DNA from: Cristatella mucedo
Taxonomy: Eukaryota > Bryozoa > Phylactolaemata > Cristatellidae
Direction: 5' to 3'
Length of the DNA stretch: 64,000 nt
NCBI GenBank assembly: GCA_009760855.2
Contig: WPIO01000096.1
Coordinates: 1,461,001 to 1,525,000, forward strand
Positions 1 to 10,204 of this stretch are shown here, piece after piece. Position numbers and translations under genes: made by a program. A model generated the notes under the pieces. The model was not told the origin of the DNA. It did no database searches and saw only the letters and a program-made list of their open reading frames with translations. The stretch's first letter is position 1; every line of letters starts with the position of its first letter.

Positions 1-301
1 TACTGTCTGCAGCACAACTGCTCCCAGATGGAAATGCCATTGACCAAAAGTCAGGTACTCCTTGCTCTGTCTCCTTCTTTTTCGGACTGCTTTTCAGTAC
101 AGACCTTGTACTTATGGCAGTACACGGTGGCAGCACTGGCATTGTGGTCGGTCGTCACTACTTTAGGCTCTTATTGTGATCCTGGTGTTACAAAGATTTG
201 TGTTGCCGGCCAGCATCGCCTTCTTTGTGCGATGGGCCTATTTAGTCCGTGCACCATTTGACCTCCATGTTGTCACGCCGATTTGTATATTTTCTTTGCA
301 G

Positions 302-441
302 AGTGTGGAGTCGGCTAATCATGACGATACTGGCTTCTTCTCGATTCAAGTGCTGCAGCGAGCGATAGGGAACGTCGGTGTTGAGCTCGTGCCTCTGGAT
401 AGCCGGCACCCTGCAGCCGTGGCTGCCTCCCAGAGTCCAAT
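302..441 (+). CDS. ATXN3: Ataxin-3 orthologue, internal exon (Josephin domain, middle part)
   Basis: This is a 140-bp internal exon of a Josephin-type cysteine protease that trims ubiquitin chains in cytosol and nucleus. It is read in phase 0 from an AG acceptor preceded by a pyrimidine-rich tract (ending at 301) to a GTAAGC donor at 442. It encodes about 46 residues containing HDDTGFFSIQVLQRAI, which closely matches the ataxin-3 segment after the catalytic-cysteine exon (vertebrate form: DDSGFFSIQV). The exon ends with two bases, AT, which are completed by the G opening the exon at 9938 to give Met where vertebrates have Ile. The start codon and catalytic cysteine are not in the window and should lie upstream. 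The last dozen residues are Ala/Ser-rich and diverge from vertebrate sequence. Confidence 0.93.
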
Positions 442-1097
442 GTAAGCCTCCCCCTTCTTCCTCCTTCTCGGTGCAGCACGGCCTGGGCAGCTCACTGCAG
501 CATCACTACTCGGCACATTCTTTTGATAGCTATGGATGCACGACGTCCTGTCAATGTCAAGCTGGCATCTTTAGCCCTAGCTGTTCCATTTGGTGCCAAC
601 TGCCCTGGTGCCAGCAGACCGTCCGAGGGGACGTCTGAAAGCCGCTGAGGACTGGCCTTAAACGAGGCAGAGCAGGCAGGTTGGCTCGGCTGAAGTAGGT
701 GGGACATCGATGCTTCGGTGGGATTAATTCGATGCCCGGGGCTGCAGCGACAGAGGCTCTCTCAGCCCCCACGAGCATGCATTTACCGGCAGTCAGTGGC
801 CTTATCGTCGTGTCCGATATTCAGTTGCAAGGGGACAAAGGTGAAAAAGCCACTCGATCTTCCAGTTGTAGCCTTTGCCAATTCGATTTTCTAACTTTAC
901 ATTCCCCAAACTTAGTTGATTTATAAATTGTATATGTTCCCATTTTTGCTGCTGGCTACCAATCCGAACTACTCCCCACCACTTGGCACTGACATTGTCG
1001 CCTCACCTCACTCAGGCCGTTCTGCTTAAGCCTTAAATCCCTCAAACCCTTTGGAGACTATACCTTGTGTTCTCCTGCTCGAAGTAATAGTGATGGT

Positions 1098-1345
1098 AAT
1101 TTATTTGATATAGCCCCCTCGGAGAACTCACTCCCTTTCTAGGCACTTTACATTTGCCGCGAATGAAGCACGATCAGATGGTTTGTGGTAGCATGCTCAA
1201 TAAGCAACCAGAATAACATGGTTAGTGTCAGCATGCACAATATCAGCAGGTGTAAAAACATTAGGGGCGAATCACAGGAATCCACTAAATGCTACGATAA
1301 ATAGGTATGATGTGTGTTTCGTTCTAAATGTGGACAAGTGAGGCA
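1098..1345 (-). repeat. L2-like LINE 3' tail, minus orientation
   Basis: Read on the minus strand, it carries the family's signature end: a GTAAAGTGCC-like block, AGAAAGGGAGTGAGTTCTC, then a GGGGGCTATATCAAATAAAT-like terminus. The upstream AGCATGC-rich stretch seen in the other copies (20520-20930, 31148-31440) is also present. It is a 5'-truncated, non-coding copy. Confidence 0.7.
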
Positions 1346-1519
1346 ATCGATAAACCTATACAGCTCTCTACCGGCTGACCGTTTGGTATTCCCTTACTGG
1401 ACCATATTCAAGTAAAAGCTAGACACGCGCATGCTTATCTCAACTTCTGCTGAGTCCGTGCACACGGTCAATGGTGTGCTTATGCCTGGTAATGCTATGT
1501 CGGTTATCTCTAGCCATGT

Positions 1520-1650
1520 TTAGATACTTTCTTTACAATTCGTCTAAAGTGTTCTGAAGCAGATTCAGTTCTCTAAGATGCTCTACAAATACCCAACAAA
1601 TAACTTATATTAATGTTATTATTGTTTTTATTAGTATTGTTGTATAAGAT
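1520..1650 (+). repeat. Degraded L2-like LINE tail, plus orientation
   Basis: It contains a GATTCAGTTCTCTAAGATGC-like block followed by an ATT-rich end (1605-1640), matching the plus-strand form of the L2 tail. It is heavily diverged. Confidence 0.45.
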
Positions 1651-2029
1651 TTTCTATTGTTTAGCCCTAAAAATTACTGAAAAAATTACTAATTACCGCT
1701 TAGTTGCTTCTCGAATTGCTGTATAAGAAGTGACAGCCACGAGTGAGCGCCATCGGCAAGGCATCGTGCTTTGACCGGCCTGCGATGCAAGCACAGTAGA
1801 AGATGACACTCGTTGCTGATGCTTAAAGTGATCCCTGCCTTGGTAGCATGCACTGAATCGCATAGTCAACTTGCTTTGTCACAGTACATATAGACTTTGG
1901 TTCCTAGTATGCTTTCATGCTAAAGTTTGCAAGAACTACTATGCCATCCTTTGTCGCTGAAAAGGTATATTTAACTAGTAAGTGATACATTTCAGGTAAA
2001 TATCACTCCTAAATTGTTTTGCTTGTGTA

Positions 2030-2155
2030 CTCATTTGTATATTTGTATACAATGTGTGGTTCTCAATGTGCCTACAATCTTTGCAGCAAATGGAAAGTGC
2101 TAGAAAGAGATTGAGTTCTCTGAGGGTGGTATATCAAATGTATTATTATTAACTA
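2030..2155 (+). repeat. L2-like LINE 3' tail, plus orientation
   Basis: The motif order GCAGCAAATGGAAAGTGC, AGAAAGAGATTGAGTTCTCT, GAGGGTGGTATATCAAATG and a final ATTATTATT is the same as at 12400-12490 and 25540-25620. It is non-coding. Confidence 0.7.
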
Positions 2156-2199
2156 AAAAATATCAAGGTAAGCTGATTATCCAACCTCATGCATATAGC

Positions 2200-2335
2200 A
2201 GCAGAAGAGCCTTCGTGACTATCACCTCAGCTTGCAATCGTCAATAAAGGATCGACCTCTGCATTACCTAACCCCAAGACCTGGGTCGTGTAGAACCAGA
2301 GCCTTACCCTTGGGCTAAGACCTGGTGGCCTAATT
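2200..2335 (-). repeat. Decayed tRNA-derived SINE, minus orientation
   Basis: Diverged reverse copy of the SINE best seen at 14286-14457. It shows the tail hairpin region (CAATAAAGGATCGACC), a corrupted B-box region near CCTGGGTCGTG and the GAGCCTTACC head block. No intact pol III boxes remain. Confidence 0.5.
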
Positions 2336-3416
2336 ATGCACATTCAGGTCATCTTGTTCTTTTATTATTGTAACTGGTTGCAGACAAAGACCTAATTACC
2401 TGTTCCCAGATAAACGCTCCTGATCCTAAGCCTCTGCCCTCAAATCAATGAATGGGGTGCGAGGCCCTGGTGACATGCTTTTAGCAACAGTTTCACTTAC
2501 GTAGCGCTCTGTATCAATTCAAGTTGTGCATGACAAGTAGCAGGAGCAGTTGGTTAACTTTTCATGCAGCAACTATATTCACAGTGACGTTATGGAATGT
2601 AGGTATTTACTAGCAATGCGAGTAGGCATCTCTTGAGTCGTGAATACTTCGATGTCGTAAACCTTATTTCACCCAGTCATTCCAACTTGCTTTACTTGGA
2701 ATTTATTTGGAGAGCTAAAATTAAGCTGATTTATAGAACTCCGTGATTGGGTTTTGTTGGAACTGTGAAATAAATTCCATTGGTTAAACATTAATTAGCA
2801 AATACCAGTAACTTGTTAGTAGCTCTAAAATTGAGATTTCAATTTTCCTTTGGAAGGTTGGTCTGAATGTACATTCTTTGAAGTGTTTTAGCCCATGCTC
2901 AAATTAATCTTCGACCCACACCCTCATCTTGGAGGCATTTTCTGGTCAACAACCCATGGGTTGTTGTGTTATGTCCAAGCAGATTGGTGGCGTGCAGTAT
3001 GTACATTTTTACTTTCTTTATAAACATCCTTTTCTTCGTTAGTGAAGAAATATGCAAGTAGAATCTAGCCTTCGATTTGTGTGCGCGAAACTCACTCGTT
3101 CATTGCTTCGATTGCTTGAGCCTGTGGTGCTTACATGAGCAACAGCAGAGTAAATTTCTCAAGTCGATTGTCCACACGGCCAGCCTAATCCGACGTAACG
3201 AAACCTAGTACCTCTCAGTAATTGGATTGTTTAGCCATCTATAGAGGCTTTGCGAGAAAGCCTTGCCATCATGAGCCTGTTGACTGCACAATAAACCTGA
3301 GTTGCCTGCTCTAAGATAGTCTTATGTGTAATGACTTAATTAGCCACACACTCATCCTACTTCAGTATGATGTAACATAGTGAAGATACAGGTATGGTTA
3401 GATAATGTGTCTCCAT

Positions 3417-6120
3417 CTCAAACTCCACAAAGTCATCAAGATCAGGTGTGTGTTACGTAGGAGAGTTTTGTATAGCTCACTCACAGCTTAAGCAGCTTTC
3501 ATTACGCATTCGGTAGCCAAAAAAGACTTCATCTCACTCAACAAAGACACAGTGGGAAGCATAGCAGAGTCGGGAGAGCATAGCATGGAAGTAGCAGCTC
3601 AGGACCACTGAAAAAGATGAGCCATAGTCGGCAGTAGGAGAGTAGTTGTCGTTGCATTAGAACTGTGGAAGGGAGTTCCACTGTCTACGACCGGCAGAGC
3701 TAAAGCTTCTGTCGCCAGCAGTCTTTAAGCAGAGGAATTGAACAGCTAATTTATTGTCCACACAGGACCTGAGGGCGCAGAGAGGCTGAAACTGGTGCAG
3801 TAGTTCAGCTAGGTACGAAGGAGCCAAGCCGTGGCGGGCCTTGTGGGTCAGCATACGAACTTTGCTGTATATCCGTTGCTCAATCAACTCGTTTAGCAAA
3901 GGAGACGTGCTCAGACCTCTGGAACATGAAAACCAGCCTTGCAGCCATATTAATAGTCAGCTGCAGTGGCCTAGTTGCTTTCTTTTGTAGCCCAGCCAAA
4001 ATTGAATTAAAATAATCAAGCCGAGACAGAACTAAGGAGCTAGTTAAACTTTTCGCAAGCCACTAAAAAATAGCTCCTAATCTTAGATAGAGATCTGACG
4101 TTAGGGTGTCCTATGAGCAGCAATTGGGTTTTATCGTCATTTGGTTTCAATAAGTTTTCCAACATCCAGGATCGAATGTCGGCACGGCAAGCATTCAGTT
4201 TCTCACTTGCTGCAGCAGATGCCGATGGTTTGAATGACAACTACATCTGAGTATCGTCAGCATAGAATTGATACCCTATTCTATAAGCTCTAATCACTTT
4301 CCCAGAGATTGGGTATAAATGGAGAACAGCAAGGGACCGAGTTTAGACCCTTAAGGGACTCCACAGATGACCAGTCTCGTTTGTGAGAAATGACCCCCAC
4401 ACGACACGGATTGGATACGATTGGACAAGTATGACTTAAACCACACCAGTGCCTCGTCTACCAGAACGATCGTTGTTTTCAATTGTTCAAGTAGGTCATC
4501 GTAATCGATGGTGTCTAAGGCAGCTGACAAATCTAGCAGAGGCAGTGACATTCCCATCGTCGTTGCCACGTAGAATGCCATGCTTAACACAGAGGAGAGC
4601 AGTTTGAGTAGAGTGCTGTCTCTTGAACCCTGATTGAAATGTTTCCGACATTTCATACTTTTCAATAGCTATAAATAACTAGCTGCTTAGCAGCAGTTTT
4701 TTTAAGAATCTTTGACAAAAAAGGAAGAAGCGAATCCGGGCAATAGTTTGCAAGGACCTCTGTATGTAATCCAGGCTTTTTAAGTATCGGTCTAATGAAT
4801 GCCGATTTGAAGGACTTGGGGACGGTCCCCTTTCCCAAAGAACCATTAAAAATCTTGGCTGTGGCAGAGCATAGTTGGTCTGCCAGTGAAGAGCACAGAG
4901 ATTATTGTATAGGGTCTTCAGGAGACGAGCCCTTTTTGCTCGGGCATATTAAGGTAGCCACATCGCATGCAAAATCCTCGGAAAACCTTTTAAGGAAGGC
5001 CACAGGTTGTGATACAGCGATTGCTTTAGTCGGAGAGGGCTTAATGGAGGCACGAACGTGCACCATTTTTTCAGTAAAGAAGGCTGAAAACTGTTTGGCT
5101 GAGCCATTAAAATCTGGGTAGTCAGACCTCTCAGCATCGGCCAGTAAATTTGTTTACTGTCTTATAAATCTATTTAGGGTCCGACTAGCAGGAATTCAGC
5201 TTTCGGGTGAAAAAAGAAGCCCTGGCTTTTTTAAGCTTCCGGGTGGGAACGCGTAGGAAGTCTTTAAAATCGCCGAGATCTGCATCAGACCCTGATTTCT
5301 TGAAACGTCATTCAAGCCTGCGGTTAACCCTGCCCATCTTTAATTTGCTTTGTCAATTGAAAGGAATGTCCACGACTTTTTAGGCAGATAGAATGAACGA
5401 GAGTATGCTTGTTAAGAGGGCCATCGATTGCCCTGTCCATTGCATCAGTGAGGGTATCGAGGCTGCCGGTCGAGTGTGAACACAGATCAAGGAGACCTGC
5501 TCACAGACAGAGTTCAAAAACTTGTCTATGTCAATGCTTTGTAAGTTTCTAGACTAGTTCGACATTACCCTGTACCTACAAGGTAGCAGGAACAGTGGAC
5601 AAGACCGAACAATGATCTGAGAGGGTCAGTGGTCACACCACAAGTTCAATGGGAAGGACATCCTTAGTGGTCACGAGATCTAGAATATAGCCACCGACGT
5701 GGGTGGTATAATTAACGTCTTGGACCAAACCAAAATTCTCCAGACAGTCAAGAAATGAGCTGACCTGGCTGTTGGTAGGGTTATCAACTTGAATATTGAA
5801 GTCTTCAGCAAGGACCTCTGAAAACTCTATAAATAAGTTTAGACAGCCAGGAGGCTGGTATATCACAACAATGAGAGGCATTGTCTTTTATGAAGACCTG
5901 ATTGCAACCGATTCAACCAATAGCCCATGCGAAAAACTGCACATCTTATAGCCAACAATTAACGAACAGCAATTGCAACCCTGACACCTACCTTGTCAGA
6001 ACGCTTGGACTGATAGGATGAGAACCTTGGTGGTTTGGTCTCAGAAATACAGCTTCTGGAACAAAGCGTCATCCAAGTTTTACTAATCAGAAATGCATCT
6101 AGCTGCCCGTGGAATAGGAT
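3417..6120 (-). mobile_element. CR1/Jockey-type non-LTR retrotransposon with endonuclease and RT remnants
   Basis: This is a decayed LINE read right to left. At 6110-5640 an APE-type endonuclease is recognisable (LDAFLISKTW near its start, then AEDFNIQVDNP and ILDLVTTKD). RT follows at about 5150-4040, with LADQL...SFKSAFIRPILKKPG, then LLDLSAALDTIDYDDLL (palm motif A) at 4351-4665, and FYADDTQM with the catalytic YADD at 4253-4264. The C-terminal domain at 3657-3899 reads MLTHKARHGLAPSYLAELL and DRSF...WNSLPQF. The 3' UTR continues to about 3417. Frameshifts and stops interrupt every domain. It would make the RT/endonuclease for target-primed insertion, but this copy is dead. Confidence 0.85.
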
Positions 6121-6124
6121 CACT

Positions 6125-7155
6125 TTTACATTCACGACACTTAGCTGTATGGTCATTCAAACCATCGGCATCTGCTGCAGCAACTGAGATACTGAATGCT
6201 TGCCTTGCCGACTTTCGATCCTGGATGTAGGAAAACTTCCTGAAATTAAATGACAATAAAACCGAACTGCTGCTCATAGGTCACCCTGAGCCTGTAGCTG
6301 GATTACAAGGCTTGGCTCTTCTAATAGATGATGCTGTCGTGCGACCATCACCACGTGTTTGAAATTTAGGTTTCGTTTTCGACAGCTGCCTCAGTTTTAA
6401 AAGCTTCATTCACAAGACTGCTTGCTCAGCTAGCCATCACGTCCGATCCCTATGCAAGATTAGGGGCTATCTTTCATTGTGGTTTGCAAAAAATTTAGCT
6501 AGCTCCTTTGTTCTCTCACGGCTTGGTTTTTGTAATTCCCATTTATTTGGGCTACCACAGAAAGCCACTGGGCCACTGCAGCTGACTATGATCATGGCTG
6601 CAAGGCTAGTCTTCAAGTCCCATAGGTTTGAGCACGGGTCTCCCTTACTAAAAGAGCTAGGATGGACGCCGGTTGAGCAACGGACACAGAGCAAAGTTCT
6701 TATGCTGACCCACAAGGCCCGCCACGGCGTGGCTCCTTTGTACATAGCTGAACTGCTGCATCAGTTTCAGCCTGTTCGTGCCCTCCGGTCCTGTGTGGAC
6801 AATAAATTAGCTGTCTCATGCATCCTCCACTTAAAGACCGTTGGTGACAGAAGCTTTGGCTCTTCCGGTCCTAAACTGTGGAACTTGCTTCCACAATTCT
6901 AATGCAACGACCACTACTGTCCTGCTGCCGACTGTGGCTCATCTTTTTCAGCGGTCCTGAGCTGCTACTTGAATGCTACTCACTACCTCAACTGCTCTCC
7001 TAACTCTGCTATGCTTCCCACTTTCTCTTTGTTGCGTGAGACGAAGACTGTTGGCTACCGAATGCTTACCGAAAGCCTCTTAGGCTGTGAGTGAGCTATA
7101 CAAAACTCTCCGGTGTAACACCCACATGATCTTCATTGTTTTGTGGAGTTACAGC
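6125..7155 (+). mobile_element. CR1/Jockey-type LINE, 3' half, plus orientation
   Basis: The same family as 3417-6120 but in opposite orientation, beginning at about the YADD region. The open frame 6477-6902 encodes LGFCNSHLFGLPQKATGPLQ, MLTHKARHGVAPLYIAELL and a terminal DRSFGSSGPKLWNLLPQF, the typical RT C-terminal domain. A 3' UTR of about 250 bp follows, homologous to 3417-3655 in reverse. The 5' end is truncated where the neighbouring copy's endonuclease begins. Confidence 0.85.
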
Positions 7156-7826
7156 AGGAGATGCATGATTAAATTATAGCCTCTCATGGACCGCCTGATC
7201 GGGGACAACTGTGCCCTTAGTTTTTTAGCAAGGAGACATTGAGTTGGCGGAATTTAAGAGGATATCCAACAACTGGGCGACAGCAATGAAGTGGCTTGCA
7301 TTCACGTTGGCATGTTTGCGGCCCGGCAGATGTCGGCTCTTCGAATTTGAATCAGACCTTAGTAACTGCAGCCGGTCGACATTTCACAACGTATTGGGCC
7401 ACGGTAGGTTGGCTACTACAGCAACGAGCACTATTCAGCGCTTTAAACTTACAACGTACCCCCAACGTGGACCTCGTAGGCTTGATAGCCGAGCTGTTGA
7501 TAGGGTGAACGCATGATGCAGGAAGGTTCTCACTGACCATCCGAAGAAGGCCTACAGGTAGGTATCGACTTATGGCATCGCAGCTTATGCTAAGCAGGTC
7601 CTGTTTTGTGTAGCATATCCGAGGACAGCTCATAAATACTCACGCGAAGATAGCAGTAGAATACCCTAAGGTATTGTGGAGAAATCTGGTACTGGTCCAT
7701 ACCATGCTAGAAGTTGCCAAAGGCCGCTCTCTAGCCGGGGAGGAATATAGTGGTGTACTCAGGCTAGTCTCAGCTGTGACAGGATGGCTGTAATAAGATA
7801 AGGGTTTCTTCTGGGCCGGGCCTGAC

Positions 7827-7831
<5 letters not shown>

Positions 7832-7909
<78 letters not shown>

Positions 7910-7976
7910 TATAGGTATATATATATTATAGGTATATATATATATATTTTATAGGTATATATATATATATTATAGG

Positions 7977-8030
<54 letters not shown>
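7832..8030. repeat. (TA)n microsatellite with TATAGG interruptions
   Basis: Two pure TA blocks (about 7832-7904 and 7985-8030) flank four or so units containing TATTATAGGTATA. The ORF seen across it is an artefact of the dinucleotide repeat. Confidence 0.97.
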
Positions 8031-8033
<3 letters not shown>

Positions 8034-8059
8034 ACCGGATGTGGTTTGTTCGCAGAGCA

Positions 8060-8330
8060 GAGAGCCAGCCGAGGCCCAACGCTGGCAGTTTATTACCAAA
8101 GCAGGGAGCCAACGAGAGCACACGGCTCCCCTCGGCCCTCGACTCCCCCAGTCCCCTGGTCGACTCCAATGATTCCTCGACCACAACTGTGCTCTGTGCT
8201 GACCCGGATGGTGAATCCACTAGCTGGTTACTGGCCTGTGTCCATGCCGCATCACAGGCAGACCACAGCAGTGCACAGGCCCCTTTCGGTGGTGCTTCTA
8301 ACAGCTCACCAGTGGCTTATCAGAGGAGCC
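8060..8330 (-). repeat. Dispersed repeat, possible LTR fragment
   Basis: Blocks such as GGCAGTTTATTACC and CTGTGTCCATGCCGCATCAC with GCAGACCACAGCAG recur in order, diverged, at 25035-25235. On the minus strand the first block gives AATAAA, as an LTR would carry. I found no matching terminal pair or target-site duplication, so the class is a guess. Confidence 0.35.
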
Positions 8331-9937
8331 AGCATACAATACATACATACTTACATACGTACATACGAACTACATCGGAAATGCCAAGATGCCATGTAAC
8401 CAGGGCTCTTGGGACCATATGTTAGCCGGCTAAGTCGTGATGATTGCTGTTTTGGTCTGTCCTAGTTTAGCCTGTTTTAGACGATAATCTTTCTTCCAAC
8501 CAACTCGGAGTCTTACGATGGTTTTTCGGTTTGTATGAGGTTTAGATGGCAGTCTTGCTTTGACTCCGCCTTCTTACTCGCTCTGCCGACTAAGCGCTCA
8601 CATGATACCAATTTCGTTTCTCTGTGGCCGGGTTTTGCTGGCCCAATTGCTGGTAGAAAGAAACCTGTCAGCTATAGCCTTTATCGCTTGCTACTGCAAA
8701 ATCTTTGTCTTAAACTCCGAACTAATAGTGTGTCCCATTAACTGGGACTCACCTGGAACCCATCGATGGTTTCGTTGGTCAAGTCATCAGCCATTCATCA
8801 CTAAGCAACCCAGTAGGCATGGTGTGAATGGTCACTTGGTAAGTCCTAGCTGAAAACTAGAACAAGGTTTGGCAGCCGAGTCTCTGACCTAAGTTTACCC
8901 TCAGTGTGGACGCCCCCCCTGCCGTATTGGTGACGTATACACCGAAGACTCGGAGTTAGTATGAAGCAAGACTGTCGTTCTAATCAGGCTGTATGCATCT
9001 GGATTTGGGCTTTGGCGTTGTGCTTCACCGATTCGGTCATGTATGCATATAGGGTCGTGTATGCAGGCGTGTTCAGGCGATGTGTTAACAAGTGCCCAAG
9101 GCCCAAGCAGAGCAAGTTTGTGCTATGGCTTGCATATTCCGAGTTCCCCTCTAGCATGTCGTTCCTAGCCCCCTCCGTGAACTGAGCTGTACTGTTCTAG
9201 CCTCCTTACTGAAGCCGATATTGTAACAATGTTGTCTAACATGGTATCTATGTGGATTGCTGCTTGTCTTCAAGCTTGCTCTAGTCGCAGACTTTCTTCC
9301 TGTAACGGCAGACCTTGTATTTCCTCTGCCATTGGCTGCCATTGTACCTGGGGCCTCAAGTATTTTCGTTTAGTCTCCGTGCTGTGTTTGTAGTCGATAT
9401 TTGTTTTAAAGAGGTTAAATCAAACGGCCACTTGTGCTGCCCTAGTTCAGCGTTATGCCGAGCAGCAGCTTGGCCAGCTGCTCTGCTAACAGATTCTGTT
9501 GCAACGGTAACTCAGCAAAGTGCTTCCCTAAATCATGTCCAGACCTCAGTAATGTTGCTGGCAGATGTTAGAGAAGCCTCGACCTTCTGAACTCTCTTGT
9601 CCAGATCTTCTTCATAGCCTGTAATTGCCAGCGCTAAATGGCTGCCTTTTGGATTACTAGGCTTGCACTAGCCTCTGGTGAGAGTGCTTGGTGCCGGCTG
9701 ACCTACTGTTGACTGCACACGTTGATGCAGTCTCTGAAAGTGTGTGTATGTGTTGGTAAATGTAAGTTTTAGCAAATGTGTTAGTGTGAGTATGTGCGCG
9801 TGTTAGTTAAATCAGGTAGCATTCATTTGTTGAGACAGTGTTTGCTTTTTACTTATGTGTGACAGTCGTTTGCTGGACTTGACGAAGGTCCTGAATATTA
9901 TTTTACGCAGGACTGTATTAGGCCTGAATTTGTGTAG

Positions 9938-10092
9938 GTCTCAAAAAGCTTATGTGATCAACTTGGAGAATCACTGGTTTACCATACGGAGACTACAGAG
10001 GCAGTGGTATAATCTGAATTCACTCCTTAGTGGTGCAGTGCCTATATCAGATACCCATTTGGCTCTGTTTCTGGCTCAGCTGCGTTCAGAAG
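9938..10092 (+). CDS. ATXN3: Ataxin-3 orthologue, exon with catalytic His and Asn
   Basis: This 155-bp exon encodes the most conserved part of the Josephin domain. ENHWFTIRRL carries the catalytic histidine (codon 9972-9974; H119 in human ataxin-3), and QWYNLNSLL carries the catalytic asparagine (codon 10017-10019; N134 in human). ISDTHLALFLAQLRSEG follows and matches the vertebrate protein nearly residue for residue. The acceptor is TGTGTAG at 9931-9937. Only this choice gives a one-base phase that completes the codon left open at 441. The donor is GTGAGC at 10093, and the exon ends on one base (G) that pairs with GT at 18519. Both active-site residues are intact, so the gene looks functional in this part. 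Confidence 0.97.
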
Positions 10093-10204
10093 GTGAGCTT
10101 TTCTAGAAATGGTTTGTATTTCATGTTTGCTTCACTGGTCATATCTTCTTGTTAGCACTTACTCATGTATTACATACATGCTTATTGTACAAGTATTTGC
10201 AGAC

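Larger units (their letters stand above)
442..9937 (+). other. Ataxin-3 intron, 9.5 kb, filled with repeats
   Basis: The borders are GTAAGC at 442 and TGTGTAG at 9931-9937, and the flanking exons join in frame. Inside are L2 tails (1098-1345, 1520-1650, 2030-2155), a decayed SINE (2200-2335), two CR1-like LINE copies (3417-7155), a (TA)n block (7832-8030) and an LTR-like repeat (8060-8330). I recognise nothing in 442-1090, 2340-3415, 7160-7830 or 8430-9937. Confidence 0.85.

Noticed and set aside
1-301. A possible further ataxin-3 exon upstream of 302 (frame QLLPDGNAIDQKS then GTACTC)
   Set aside because: The donor phase does not fit the phase-0 start at 302, and the peptide does not match the family.
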